64,000 nt of DNA from Sarcocystis neurona (GCA_000727475.1 KL647293.1:124001-188000), one strand, 5' to 3'. Numbered from the stretch's first letter, positions 25,401-36,700 are shown. Made by a program: numbers and translations. Notes: generated by a model from the letters alone, not told the origin.

Positions 25401-28400
25401 GCGGAAGACGATATACCTCTGCATCATGTCCTCCCTCAACTTCGAAGAGTGCGTGCACAAAATTTTGAAGATGAACATTCGGGTACGACATGTGTCTCTT
25501 TTCCCCCTTTCCCTTCCCTTCCGTTCTTCGTCCTCCTCCTCCGCTGCTTTCCCCTGCTGCTGTCTCTTCCTTCTCCGTGCCTCCTTTCGTCTTCTCTTCC
25601 TTTCTCGTGTGCCCCGCGTTTGTCGTTTTCCTCGTCTTCTCCTTTTCTGCGCCGTCCCTTCGTTTGCAGCGTCTCTTCCCCTCTCCGATCTTTCACGTTC
25701 TCGTCTCCTCCCTTCTTCTCTTTCATTGCAGGGTCTCCTCTTCTTTTTCTTCTCCTCCGTCCTGGTCTGTCTTCCCCTTTCGGCTGCTCCTCGACGGCTG
25801 GACTCTGTGCGGCCTGCGACCTTCTCTCTCTGCAGACCTTTCTATGTGTGCGAGGAGACATTTCTTCTCCGTCTGTTCTCCACTTTCGTCTTCTCTTCTT
25901 CGCGTCCTTTTTGACCTCTCGGAAGGGTCGCTATCTCTTTTCTTTTCTTCTTCTTCTCTCATCGGCGTTCCTCTCGCTGCCTCTGCTGACCTTCCCGTCG
26001 CCGTCTGTTGCGGGTATTCTTCTTCTTCTTCGCAGTCTGCGTCTCGCCCGCAGCTGTCTTCTTCTTCATCTATCGCGTGTGCATTCCTTTCCGATATCTC
26101 CGCACCCTCCCTTGTGGCTTCCTCGCCTTCTTCTTCTTCGATCGTTCGTCTTCCTTCTCGCGTCTGCTGCCGCGGGTCCGCGCTCTGGGCTGCTCTCTTC
26201 TTTTTCGTGGTGGCTGACTTTCTCCTGCAGTCTGCGTCTCCGCGGATGGCTGCGAGGTTCCTGGTCTTCGACTTGCATGCTTCTTTCTCCTCAACTTCCT
26301 TCTGTAGAGACCTGCAGTCATGGGGCGACGCTCTTGGTCGTCTCTCGTGGCGTGCATGCATCAGCCGCGCCGTGCTTCTCCGGTGCTGCTGCTGGTCCGC
26401 CTTCCCCTTCCCCTTTTCTTCTTGCCTTCCCTTCAGCAGATTCTCTCCTCTTTTTCTCTGCGTTGTCTGCGTCTCTCTCCAAGTTTTGCTGGCGCGTCTT
26501 CCGGATCTCCTTTTCACCGGTTTCTTCGGTGTGACCGCTTTTTTCTTCCAGTCGCTGTCTCCGCCTCTCCCGCCGTCTCCTGTTTTCGTCTCTCCGTGCT
26601 GGCGCGTTTCCCGGCTTTCGTCCCTTCCCTCAAAATTTGTCCACCGTCGTCACGTCCCTTCTCTGGGGCATGGACGTGGCCGTTTTGTCTCCGGCTGTAC
26701 ACACGTGTGGCAATCACTTCCTTCTTTTTTCTCCTCTGCGGCCTTCTCCCCGTCTCTCTCGCGTCTCCTCGCAGTGTCTCTCTGTCGTTTTTATCGTTCT
26801 CCGTGTCAGTCAGCAGTTTTCTCCTTTTTCTGCCCCTTCCCTCCGTCTTCCCCTTCTTCTTCTTCCCCTTCGCTTTCCGCTTCCCGGCTTCCTGCTCCTT
26901 TTTTTCTCCGCCTCCTCCTCCTCCTCGGCGTCCCTCCGGTCCTCCCGCTTCGTTTGTCTCTGCCGGTTTCTCTTCCCTTGAACTGTTCCACCTCCTTTTC
27001 CTTCTCTTCCTCCGCTTCCCCCTTCCGTCCTCTTCGTCTCTCTTCTGTGTCTCTCTTCTCTGCATCTTCCTGTATTTCTCTGCTCTTTGTGTCTCTGCTC
27101 AGAATGTCTCTCTCTGCTCTACACACACGTCTCTCTGCTCTACACGTGTCTCTTTTTGCCGTGGACAACTCTCTGCGCTTTATCTGTGGATTTTGGTTTC
27201 CCGCAAAAACAGGAAGATCTCGAGATGGAAGTCGTTATCATGCTGATCGACTGCTGCGCGATGGAGAAGACGTTTCAGCGATTCTTCGCGTTGCAGGCCG
27301 AGCGCCTGGCGCGGCTGAACCAGCGCTACTGCCAGAGTTTCCAGGAGGCTTTCCGCAAGCAATACCAGACGGTAAATTTCTTCGTCGGTCCTCCCCTTCT
27401 CACGTGAAAAATCAAGAAACAGCTACGTAGATACAAACGAAGGAACAGGCGTGTCACACTCCTTCGGTTACCCCAGGGAGGACATGCGTCCCTTCCCCTG
27501 CAGTAGGAGCTCCCTGTAGACCGGCGGTGCTTGGTGTTCGTCTGCCTGACTCTATTATATTTGTACGCGTGTTGCTGCTTCTCATAAAACACGTCTAAAG
27601 ACGGCTCCGCCTACGTCCCCGTACAAAGCAGTCATATCGTATCTCTGTTCCTATATATATATACGTTTGTGCTCGTATACGTATACGTTTGTACACAGAT
27701 ATACGCATGTACACAGATATACGTGTATATACATGTGTATACTCCTGTATGCACATATATGCGTATAGGCACATGTATACATATATATACGTATATACAG
27801 ATATATGCATATAAATATCTAAACACATATATACGTATACACATGCGTCCATATATACATACACATATATATACAGGTATGTGTGAAAGTATATATATAT
27901 ATATATATATGTATACACACGTATGTCTACATGTACACGTACCTACACGGGTATACATCTTTATTTTCTTCTTCGTTTTACTCCCTCCCTCGGTTTCTGT
28001 ACGTATGTACACATGTGTATGTTTTGCTGACGACTACATCCTCCCGTCTCTGTATGTGTCTGCATGTGTATATAAATGTATGCCAGTGTCTCGCCCCGTC
28101 CACACATATTTGTAGAGAAGAAATACTGCTGTGGAGCCGGTAAAGGAACGTACGAGAAATGAGAGATGGAGACTCCCGTGCACGCCGCCGTGCCACCCCG
28201 CGGAAGGCACCTCTCTCTTACTTGTACATCGACGTCTGTATCTATGCCTGTATATAGTTGTATGCGTGCATATATATATATATATATACGTATGTGTATG
28301 TGCCTCTGTCTATGTAATATATGTATGTACATCTGTATAGGTGGCCGGGTACATATATACATATATGTGTAGGTATACGTGTGTCCACATATCTATCTAT

Positions 28401-31400
28401 CTATTTATCTCTCTCTATATATATACACACGCATGTATATATATACATATATACATGTGTATATATGTGCATACAGATATATATATATATATATATATCT
28501 GTAGATACACACGTGCATATATATATATATTCACACTGCTGTACATGTATGCGTATATATATATATATGTAGGGATACGCGTACGTATATATATGTATAT
28601 ATTTGTACACGTGTGTGCACCCTTGTATATACGTGCGTGTAGGGGTATGCAAAGACGTATTTCTGTACGTGTGTCTGTCGTGGTGTGTTCACGTTACACG
28701 TCTAGTAAAGGGGAGTGCTGTTGGGCGTCTTCTGCTGCTGCTGCTGCAGGTGCACCGCCTGGAAACGGCGAAGCTGAGGAACACGTCGAAGTTTTTTTCT
28801 CATTTGTTATACACGAGTAAGCATGCGCATGCAAGAGAGCGGACGCAGCGTCAGCGGCAGCAGCAGGCGTGGGGGAGCCAGAGACGGCGCGGGCATGCGC
28901 AACAGCAGCAGCAGCAGCAACCGTCAGACGGCGCCGACTTCTCGAAACAAATATATTTCTGTGGGGAGGAACTTCCCTTGGAGCCGTACACACATACACA
29001 AAGCCACAACGAAATACATATATTGGCATTCATGTGTGTGTAGGACTTTGGCGGTCCTCTACTGTTCGTCTGTTGCCGAGGAAGTGTGGCAACCTGACGT
29101 GGGTGGCACCAGCTTCTTCAACGCGTTACTGCTCTCCTTCTGAGTGTGGTCGTATACCTCTCTCTATTGACTCCGGTTTTCCCTCTCTATCATCTCTCCA
29201 TGTATATACATGTATGTGTGTATCTTTCACTATGTAACTTCGTGATACACATATCTATACTTTTGTGTGTAAGCGTTCTTCTCCTGTGACTCTCTCTTCC
29301 TCTCGATATACACATGCATATACATGCGCGATGTAGATGTATATCTTACGTTTCGCTGTATCTGTGTTACTTTCTATCTCTGTATGAATGCGTGTGTGTA
29401 CCTCTTTGTTTGAATCAGTATCTACATCTGTATCTCTCTATATGTGTATCTGTAGATACACATGTGTACATATTATACGTGTATATATATATATATATAT
29501 ATTCTCACACGGCTCTGTCAGTGTCTGCATACTTCAACGTACAGGCCTATATCTCTCTCTCTACATATATATGTAGGTATGTATACACATGTGTACGGAC
29601 ATATACATATATATATATATGTATATACATAGGTACTCACAGTCCTGTGTGTGTGTCTGTATACTTCAAGCTGCAGTCAATATCTATATGTATATGTCTC
29701 GGTAGGTATACACATCAGCGTAGGTGCTTATATCTGTATATATCTATATATATATATATTTACACTCATATGTGTCATGTGTCTGTGTTCCTGTATAGCC
29801 ACTACCTATGTATATGTCTGTAGATGGGTATGCACATCTTTATACGTGTGTATGTGTGTATATATAGATATACATGCTCAGTCTCCCGTGTCCGTATACC
29901 TCAATTTACAGTCACTATCTATCTTCCCATCTAACCACCTATCAATAAGTCTACATATATATGTATATGTATGTATGTAGATCTGTATACACATGTGTAT
30001 AGGTATACATATGTATATATATTCACACTCCTGTGTATGTATAGATCAATGTGGATTCACTATCTATGTATCTCTTCATCTATCTATCTACATATGTATG
30101 TATATATCTGTAGATCGGTACACACATATATATGTACTCACACTCCTGTGTCTGTATACGTTTCTGTGTCTATGTATCTCTCTCTCTATATCTGTAGATC
30201 GGTAAACGCATGTATATATATATGTGTGTGCATGCTCACACTCCTGTGTCTGTATACGTTAAGATCCAGCGTGTGTGAACATACGTGTGTGGATACTTGG
30301 TGTGTATTTTGACTTGTGGCAGACGCGATACCGTGGACAGTTTTCGAAGTATTTCAACTGACAGAAGAGACGACAACATCTTCGGGGAGAATTTTCATCA
30401 AAATTCTCTTTCAAGATATGTCAGAGCATCTTGGCCTCCGCACGTTAAGCGAAAGGCTGCATAGTGAGGCGCTCAAGCCCTACGTTGCTGTAAGTTCCTT
30501 CTGTCCTTCCGTCAGTCACTTTCCATCTGTCTCGAGCTCTGTCTGTCCGCTTTTTTTTCTCTCCACGTATATATATGTGTGTGTCAAACCATGTGTGTCT
30601 ACACGTGTATCCATATCTCTCTGCCTTTATCATCTCTACATGTCTATGTGTCTATATCTGTGTTATTTCTGTGTATATCTGTGTCTCTATCTTAGTCTAT
30701 TTGTCAATATGCATATCGACGTGTAGTCCTAGCAGTGTTGTTGTCCCTGTATATTTTTGTGTGTGCCTTTCCCCTACTATTTATATATCTGCGTCTCCCC
30801 CTGTGTATCTACTAATATCTCTCTGTATCTACGTCTCGTTTGCTATCTACTGATGTCCCTCCACATACACATATGTACATCGGTACACCTTCCTCTCTAT
30901 ATTCATCACTATGTCTGTGTCTAGCTTCCTATTTCTGTAGCCGCTGTCTCTCCATCTCCCTATCTATCTATCTACATATATACATATATGTATGTATGTA
31001 TGTTTATATGAATGTGTATCGATCTCTATATATATCTGTATATACCTGTATCTACATTTATCCGTGTATGTGTGCGTGTGTATGCACGTGTACTGCTATA
31101 GTGAGGATCTCTTTGCCTCTACTTATATATATATAGATGTGTCTCAGTGTGTTGAATAGCCGACAAGGATCTACGACTACTCCTGGACAGACATATATAT
31201 ATATCTGTATACACAAATACACATATGTATATATGGGCTTCTACACAAGCACATACATACCTATATATAAGTATGTATATATGTACATATACACAGGTGC
31301 TTCGTCTACGTGCATGTAGAGGTACACACCTGATTTCCCGTGCCGTTCGGAAGCCGAGGACTTACGCAAGAGTATAGTGTGCCTCCTTCTGAATATATTA

Positions 31401-34400
31401 TAGAACTCTATTTGAAAGCCAGAGATCTTTTCCTCTATACATTTACATATATGTACATATGTACATACGTATGTATAGATATATGTATGTGCGCACGTCT
31501 GTATCTATCTGATGCCCACCCTCTCTATGTGTGTCTCTCCACACGTACAGATGATTGAAGCGCTGAAACTGGGATCCGCAGGTTGCTGCAGTTGCTGCTG
31601 AAGAAATGTGTGCCTGTTCTATACACTACACACCTCTCTCTACATGTATACATATATATTTACATATGTATATACGTATGTATGTATCTATTTCTCTCTC
31701 TCTGAATTGGCAGCCGTAGATTAGTTGCTCCTGGTGAAAGACTCGTTTTCTCCGAGGAGCTTGGGACGCGTTGATCATCGCTTCTCTCGAAGAGTCGCTT
31801 TGCATTTGCTGCCTACTTTATTTTCCGCTTCTCACCTCATAGTGTGTGTGTGTGTGTGTGTGCGTGTCTCTCTCTACATATATATACATATGTGTACGTA
31901 TGTAATGTATGTGTGTATGTATGTTTGTAATGTATGTATGTACGTATCTATGTAGGTACGTAACTATGTATCTATCTACCTATGGATCTATCTACGTATG
32001 CATATGTCTGTGTATGTATGTATGTAATGTATGTATGTATATGTTTACGTATACGCCGGGTCGACAGATGTGTGGTGGTCTCTGCGCAACATTGGTCTCG
32101 TCTACTTTCGTTTCTTCTCTTCGTGCGTCTCATGTCTTGTGCCATTTTCGCCTATTTATCGTTTTTTTGTCGTCTTTTTGTCTTTCTGCCTTCTTGCTGC
32201 TGCGGCTGCATGCGTGTCTCCGCCTTTCCGCTGCATGCGTCTGCGCCTCTCTCTCTCTGTGTCTTCGTCTCTCTGTCTGTCTTTTGATCGTTTGGCGGCT
32301 TCTTCTCCTCCTCCTCTTCCGCGCATCCGTGGGCCTCCTCTCTTCTCTGTTCTCCGTCTGCTGCTTTCTCTTCTTGTCGTTCCCTCGTCTCCTCTTCCCC
32401 CCCCCCGTCGCTCGCCTGGGCAGTCGGTGTCTTTCTCTTCCGGTGTCTTTCTTTTTTTTGTACATCTGCCGGTTCTTCTTCGTCTTCTCCACGCAACGCT
32501 TCGAGTGCCGCTCTTCTCTCCGTGCACTGCGTTCTCGTCTTTCGCTTCTCGTCTCCGCTTCACTCTTCTGCTCCATCGACGCCTCACACTTGCAGAGGTC
32601 CGGGAGCTTTTTCTCATGCATGCAGACCGGTGGTGCCCAATTGTTTTGTGTGTCTTCGTGTGTGTTGCGTCCTGCTTGTGAAGTGTGCGACTGCCGCGCG
32701 GTTTGTCCCGCCTCTCTGCATGTCTCTCTCTTCTGCCTTTGTCTTCTGCCTTCTATTCTGCGTTACTCTCCTGGCGCGCTTCCCCATGTCCTCATTCGTC
32801 GCCAGCGGGGAGGGCCTTCTCGCAAGGAACACCCACTTTTTTCTTCTCTGTGGCTTCTGCTTCTCCTTCTCCTTCTTCTTGTCCATCCCCCCCTTCTCCT
32901 TTCTTTCTTTGTTCTTCGTCTTCAGGTTTCCCTTCTGCGTTTCTTCTTCGTCATGCGTTGTCGTCTTCACGTCTTCTCCATCTTCCGTTTCTGCTGTCCT
33001 CCTCCTACTCGTTTCTGTTCTCCTCTCCTCTCTTCAGTCTCTTCTTCCCGTCCGTTCTCTTGCTGCTGTCCGTCCTCGGAAATGCTGCGTTTGCTGCTTC
33101 GTGGCCCTCGTCTCCTGCGTCGAGCGAGTGCCACCCGTCGCTGTCTTTTTCCTGCCCCTCTGCTGCGCCCGCCTGCCCTGTCCTCATTTTGTCCTTCCGA
33201 GCGAGCGACGCTTCCGCGCTTCTTCGTTTCGGGGAACTCTTCGGACTTCTTTTTTCTCCCTTTGCTGCTGTTCTTCACGTTTCTCTTCGCTGTCACTTTT
33301 CTTCTCCCCTCCCTCTTCTTCCTCTTCAGCAGCCGCCTCCCGTTCGTTGCCCGCTTCTTCTGTTCTTCTTATCGCCTTCGTTGTCGCTCTCTCCGTCTCT
33401 ATCTTCTCTTTGCGTCCCATCAAACACGCACTCCCCCTTTTTTTCTCTTCTCCTCTTCTCCGCGTTCCTTTCGTTTTCGTCCCTTCCTCTACACACGCCG
33501 TGTTTTCTCCCCTTCTCTCTTGAACCTCTCCGCTCGCACTGTCCTCTTCTTCTTCTTCGCTTCCTCTGCTGCTGTTGTCTCTCTTGCAGTCCTCCCCTCT
33601 CACCTTGGTCGCTTCCGCCGTTGTCGTTTTAGCTTCCCCACGGTCTTCTCTCACTTTCGCTTTCTTGTCTTTCTTCGCTTCCTGTGCTCCGGTTTCCTCC
33701 TCCGCGCCTTTTCACATGAAGAAGACACACGTCCTCCTTCCGCTAGGGAAGGGGGTTGAATTTTGTCTTGTGACGTTCCGTTTCGTTCTACATCGTCGCT
33801 GTCTCTCTACACTGTTGCTTTCCGTTCTTCTTCCCCTTTCGTTTCCCTCGTTTTTTCAGGGGTTGTTTCCTACGGACCACCCCAGGCATATTCGCTTCTG
33901 TGTCAATTTCTTCACTGCCATCGGACTGGGAGGACTGACAGACAAACACCGCCAACTCCTCGCAGAACTGCAGCAAAAGGCACTGCAGCAGCAGCAGGTA
34001 ATGCCCACCGCCCGACCTCGTAAACGCATCTCTCCATATCGATACACAAGGACGTACATACATACATAATATATATATATATGATACATACATAATATGG
34101 TGTGTTTATATGTAATATATGATATATACATAATATATTTATAGATATATATATATACATACTTAATATATATATATATATAGTATATTATATATGAAGT
34201 ATATTATATATATATGTAAAGGATACATACATAATATGTAATATGTGTATGTATGCATATATATATATATATATGCATACATACATATATGTTGAGATGT
34301 ACGTATGTGTCTAGGAGTGCCTGTAGTGCGGAGGTCTACTCACTGAATAATTATATAGATATGTATATATATCCGTATATCTATGTATATGTTTGTAGCT

Positions 34401-35635
34401 GCGGGATAGGTCTCGCTGCGTCGGCATATACACATATACGTATCTTTGTGTCTCTTCATCTCGCTATACATACATATATATATACATGCATATATATATC
34501 ATATATACAGATACGTCCCTCTCTGTGTATATATACATGTATGTATATATTCGTGTCTAGGTGTCTGTCTCTTTCTCCGTATATATATGTATAAAAGTAG
34601 GTGTGCTTGTTCGTGAATATGTGTAATCGCCATAAATGGACCATGTATGACTGACGGTCTTCAGCTGATGCGCATGCGGTGGGACTGACGACACGCGTCT
34701 ATATTTATGTAATCGTGTAACCTTACGCAGATATACTTCACCCCTGTGTACAGGTATTCTCTCGCTCGCTCTGGCTCTCTGCTTATATATATATATATGT
34801 ATCTCTATGGATGTGTATAAGTGTCGATGTAAGTGTGTAGGCCCATCCGTCCGTCTGTCTGTATCTCTCTCTTTCTCTTTCTGTCTATCTATATGTATAC
34901 AAAGATATATGTATATATTTGTGTGTCTGACTCTACTACTTTTTACAGGCGGATGTAGTGTGTGTATGTTGCTGCGGGACGGTGCTCGTACGTCGGGTAG
35001 TGGTGTAGGGGGGGGGAAGGCCGGGTGTTTGTTCGGGAGGTGGGAACGTGGAACGTCGTTCTCAGCGACCTGCGCGTGCGCGCAACTTTGAGTCGTAGAG
35101 AACTGCCTGCGAGGTGAATTTCAGCAGTCCTTTGTGAGCGCATACGTTCTCATACTTAGGTACTATCCACACGAACATATTACGTCTGTCTCTCTGTCTC
35201 CCTGCCTATATAGATATTTCTACCGGGGATGGGCTGTACTCCACGCGTATATATGTATATATATTTTCGTTTGTATTTACACACATTGGCGTGTATCTGT
35301 CTTGCTGTTTCTTTGTTTGGCATTGCCTGCCTCGTCTTGTTGTATGTCGCATGCCCGCGTGCTCACGTGGGGAGGGAGGAGTGCGTGCGCATGGTGATTT
35401 GCTGGAGGAATTTGTGTCACTTTTGGAATTCTTCTTCTGCTTGCAGCTGGCGGACGCAAACGCGAAGCCTGCGTTGACCAGCAGCGATAGCAGCAGCAGT
35501 AGCAGCAGCAGTAGCAGCGACAGCAGCAGCAGCAGCAGTGACAGCAGCAGCGGCAGTGACAGCAGCAGCAGCAGTAGCAGCGACGGCAGCAGCAGCAGCG
35601 ACAGTTCGAGCGATTCTTCTTCCGACAGCGACTGA
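9053..35635 (+). CDS. CWC22: Pre-mRNA-splicing factor CWC22 orthologue (RS-rich extension, MIF4G and MA3 domains)
   Basis: CWC22 is a spliceosomal protein; in human cells it recruits eIF4A3 to the spliceosome so that exon junction complexes are placed on mRNA. I assign 15 exons: 9053-9779, 10708-13461, 15282-15454, 16288-16463, 17526-17694, 20646-20807, 21595-21714, 22723-22789, 23474-23553, 25339-25482, 27213-27371, 28750-28816, 30323-30489, 33860-33997, 35447-35635. All introns are GT-AG, every junction keeps phase, and the sum is 5,292 nt (1,763 residues plus stop). Residues about 15-1150 are Arg/Ser/Glu/Gln-rich. MIF4G spans about 1175-1390, an acidic linker about 1430-1480, MA3 and its helical continuation about 1480-1700, and a Ser/Asp tail ends the protein. 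Diagnostic text includes [56 protein letters not shown] and [12 protein letters not shown]. The NKVN motif that human CWC22 uses to bind eIF4A3 is present. The start ATG at 9053 is the first in the open exon; an upstream exon cannot be excluded. Confidence 0.92.
10040..10706. repeat. CTG-rich 3' part of CWC22 intron 1
   Basis: The sense strand carries many CTG/GCT runs and ends in GGTTGCTGCTGCAG, directly at the exon 2 acceptor. Open frames here read as Cys/Leu/Ala strings and are shadows of the repeat. Confidence 0.7.
13560..14060. repeat. CTG-type repeat block with a 24-bp tandem unit (CWC22 intron 2)
   Basis: Units of GGTACTGCCGCTGCCCTTGC plus GCT recur with 24-bp spacing from about 13581 to 13750 (about seven copies), followed by irregular GCTGCT text. 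It starts about 100 bp after the exon 2 donor. All three sense-strand frames give Leu/Ala/Cys strings, as expected for a repeat. Confidence 0.85.
14520..14886. repeat. Four dispersed copies of the palindrome GTGTACGTACAC
   Basis: Copies lie at 14520-14531 (one mismatch), 14670-14681 (perfect), 14810-14821 (one mismatch) and 14875-14886 (perfect), all within CWC22 intron 2. The 12-mer equals its own reverse complement. Spacing is 150, 140 and 65 bp and the intervening text is not obviously repeated. Confidence 0.7.
15790..16020. repeat. TA/TG microsatellite in CWC22 intron 3
   Basis: Alternating TA runs with ACATACATA and TATATATGTA text fill this stretch between exons 3 and 4. No open frame of interest is present. 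Confidence 0.8.
17715..17829. repeat. 23-bp tandem repeat just after the CWC22 exon 5 donor
   Basis: Five copies of CTGCTGCTGCCGCTGAGAG plus four variable bases begin about 20 bp after the GTATAA donor at 17695. The 23-bp period is not a multiple of three, which fits an intronic rather than coding origin. Confidence 0.85.
17830..20640. repeat. CTG-dominated intron 5 of CWC22 with 18-bp and 12-bp tandem units
   Basis: Nearly 3 kb of sense-strand CTG-rich sequence. An 18-bp unit (CCGCTGCTGCTTCTGCTG) repeats about six times at about 18265-18380. A 12-bp unit (TTCTCTGCTGYC) repeats with variants over about 19450-19930. The antisense frames read as Gln/Arg-rich strings that imitate RS proteins, but they have no flanking gene structure. 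The block ends at the exon 6 acceptor (GTTGCTGCAG). Confidence 0.85.
21860..22470. repeat. TA/TG microsatellite in CWC22 intron 7
   Basis: Dense TATATA, ACATACA and TGTGTA runs occupy this part of the intron between exons 7 and 8. I see no coding signal. Confidence 0.8.
22723..23553 (+). other. CWC22: CWC22 exons 8-9: short acidic linker
   Basis: Exon 8 (67 nt) encodes [19 protein letters not shown], matching the family segment after the MIF4G domain. Exon 9 (80 nt) encodes a Ser/Glu/Asp-rich linker ([14 protein letters not shown]), like the acidic region between MIF4G and MA3 in other CWC22 proteins. The exon 9 donor can be placed at GTGGTA (23551) or GTACGT (23554); both keep phase and differ by one valine. 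Confidence 0.85.
22790..23065. repeat. CAG repeat in CWC22 intron 8
   Basis: Sense-strand CAG runs begin immediately after the exon 8 donor (GTGAGACAGCAG). A unit around GTGCGGCACRCGCAGCAGTA recurs. It is one of the few intronic blocks with CAG rather than CTG on the sense strand. Confidence 0.8.
23580..24810. repeat. CAG repeat array with an assembly gap (CWC22 intron 9)
   Basis: CAGCAGCAACAG-type repeats run on both sides of 463 Ns (24058-24520). The flanks are nearly identical, so the gap most likely marks an uncollapsed longer array; its true length is unknown. A G-run of 11 or more lies at about 23816-23826. The gap does not touch an exon. Confidence 0.9.
25000..25335. repeat. TA/TG/GTAT microsatellite before CWC22 exon 10
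   Basis: Contains (TA)n, (GTAT)n at about 25185-25207 and (TG)n, ending close to the exon 10 acceptor TTCTGCAG at 25338. Confidence 0.8.
25490..27200. repeat. Pyrimidine-rich tract of about 1.7 kb in CWC22 intron 10
   Basis: Almost the whole intron on the sense strand is CT-rich (TCTTCTTTTTCTTCTCC and variants) and runs to within a few tens of bases of the exon 11 acceptor at 27212. The long + frame through it (Ser/Phe/Leu/Pro/Arg) and the Lys/Glu/Arg-rich antisense frame are products of this bias. Confidence 0.8.
27640..28690. repeat. TA/TG microsatellite in CWC22 intron 11
   Basis: Long alternating TATATA and ACACATATG runs, including (TA)9-type stretches near 27890 and 28480. Nothing else is visible apart from short chance frames. 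Confidence 0.8.
29500..30290. repeat. Degenerate ~125-bp tandem repeat in CWC22 intron 12
   Basis: The phrase CACTCCTGTGTCTGTATAC and variants recur at about 29511, 29636, 29763, 29880, 30026, 30141 and 30238. Each is followed by a CACTATCTATG-like part, a GTATACACATG part and a TA run, giving about seven diverged copies. Confidence 0.75.
30540..32090. repeat. TA/TG/CTAT microsatellites in CWC22 intron 13
   Basis: Mixed TATATA, CTATCTAT and GTATGTATG runs with short unique pieces. I see no exon here. Confidence 0.7.
32095..33855. repeat. Second pyrimidine-rich tract of about 1.75 kb (CWC22 intron 13)
   Basis: Sense-strand CT-rich sequence runs without break into TTTTTTCAG, the exon 14 acceptor at 33859. 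The strings of Ser/Phe/Leu/Arg codons are compositional. Apart from sequence bias no gene is seen on either strand. Confidence 0.8.
34040..34930. repeat. TA microsatellite in CWC22 intron 14
   Basis: TATATA and ATACATAATATG runs dominate from shortly after the exon 14 donor. No coding signal. Confidence 0.8.
35447..35635 (+). other. CWC22: CWC22 exon 15: Ser/Asp tail and stop
   Basis: This exon follows a TTGCAG acceptor, encodes [13 protein letters not shown] and then about 50 residues of serine runs broken by Asp, and ends at TGA 35633-35635. The poly-Ser comes from AGC codons, so the sense-strand CAG repeat is read in the Ser frame. Such a tail is a plausible phosphorylation target. Confidence 0.85.
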
Positions 35636-35955
35636 GATTACGTGGGGGGAAGTCTGCAGGATCGCTGCAAGCGGCTGCTGCCGCTGGCTTACCTGGGGCA
35701 GCAGCGGCAGCGGGACGGAGTCCGTTTCTCTCTGACGGATGTATTTCCCTGCGTCTCTTTAATAGTCTACGTTAAAAATGTAGTGTACACCTGTGTACAG
35801 ATATTTGTGTAACCAGACCGTCCTCTTGCCTTGACCTCTTACATATCTCGATTCAACGAGCCCACACGCAGACGTGCGTAAACACATGTTGGTGCATGTA
35901 TGTAGATTCTCGTACATACATCTATGAATATGCGTATATACATGTACATGGATGC

Positions 35956-35986
<31 letters not shown>

Positions 35987-36561
35987 TAGGTAGATAGATA
36001 GATACATAGATGTTCGATCAAATGTAGAGAATCTGGAGTGGGTACGGTTGATGGAGTATGCACTGGTGGAAGCATTAGAGGAGCAGCACGAGCGACAGCG
36101 ATGCAGTGCCGGCAGGAGCAGGAGCAAGGGGAACACAGCAGCACAAATGCAACAACAACGGGAGAGAGGAGCAGAGGCAGCAAGAGCAAAGACGCGGGGA
36201 AGGGGGGAGGACGCGCAGCAACGGGCGAAGGAACAGCAGCACTAAGAATACCAAGGACGAAAACTGGGCAACCACGGCCGCGGCCCGGGGAGCAAAGCAG
36301 CAGCAACAGTGAACAGGAGAGAGAGGCCTTCGAATTTCTGCGATAGGGAAGCAGCAAGAGCAGCAGCGCGGAACTAAGAGGAGCAGCAGCCATGCAAATG
36401 CAGTGTCGAGCTGCAGTCCAGACTTACGACAGCAGCAGCAGATAGTGCGGCAGCAGGCGCTGCAGGGGGAGCAGGTGCAGCGGCGAAGCACCGGCAGAAG
36501 ACGACGGAGGGCAGTTGTGAGAGACTGCAGATAACTTCTCATTTTTTCTCCTCTTTCTCAC

Positions 36562-36700
36562 GTAGCTGCCGGAAACCGTCGCAGAGAGCGTCTACCTTGA
36601 ACTGTAACGCCTTGGGCTGTTGTTCACCGGAAACGCGTCGCGATCTTTGACGTACTTCTCTGTCAACCTTTCCGAGGGTTCGCGTTACTTTTGATATGCT
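36562..36700 (-). CDS. Candidate unassigned exon, helical and charged
   Basis: On the - strand an AAG acceptor precedes 36700 and a GTGAGA donor follows 36562. The open text starts SISKVTRTLGKVDREVRQR and ends with KVDALCDGFRQL. The pattern is amphipathic and low in repeat bias, unlike its surroundings. It loosely recalls the N-terminal helices of membrin/Bos1-type Qb-SNAREs, but this is only an impression, and I find no matching SNARE or transmembrane exon nearby. The frame stays open to a TGA at 36539-36541. It may be a lone exon of an unseen gene, a relic, or chance. Confidence 0.25.

Larger units (their letters stand above)
25339..33997 (+). other. CWC22: CWC22 exons 10-14: MA3 domain and conserved C-terminal helices
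   Basis: Exon 10 encodes [19 protein letters not shown], exon 11 [20 protein letters not shown], exon 12 [19 protein letters not shown], exon 13 [19 protein letters not shown] and exon 14 [19 protein letters not shown]. Together they follow the family alignment in order. Introns of 1.3-3.4 kb separate them, two ending in extreme pyrimidine tracts. Confidence 0.92.

Noticed and set aside
25723..26517. Lys/Arg/Glu-rich - strand frame resembling a nuclear protein
   Set aside because: It is the antisense of the pyrimidine tract; purine-rich codons give K/R/E by bias. It lies inside a CWC22 intron on the other strand.
25490..27430. 646-codon + strand open frame
   Set aside because: It is the pyrimidine tract of CWC22 intron 10 run into exon 11. 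Composition is almost only Ser/Phe/Leu/Pro/Arg and the frame has no conserved part before the exon.
31909..33759. 616-codon + strand open frame
   Set aside because: Same cause: the CT-rich part of CWC22 intron 13. All frames stay open because CT-rich DNA lacks stop codons.
36562..36700. Firm assignment of the orphan exon to a membrin/Bos1 SNARE
   Set aside because: Only a loose helix pattern matches; no SNARE motif or C-terminal membrane anchor was found nearby.
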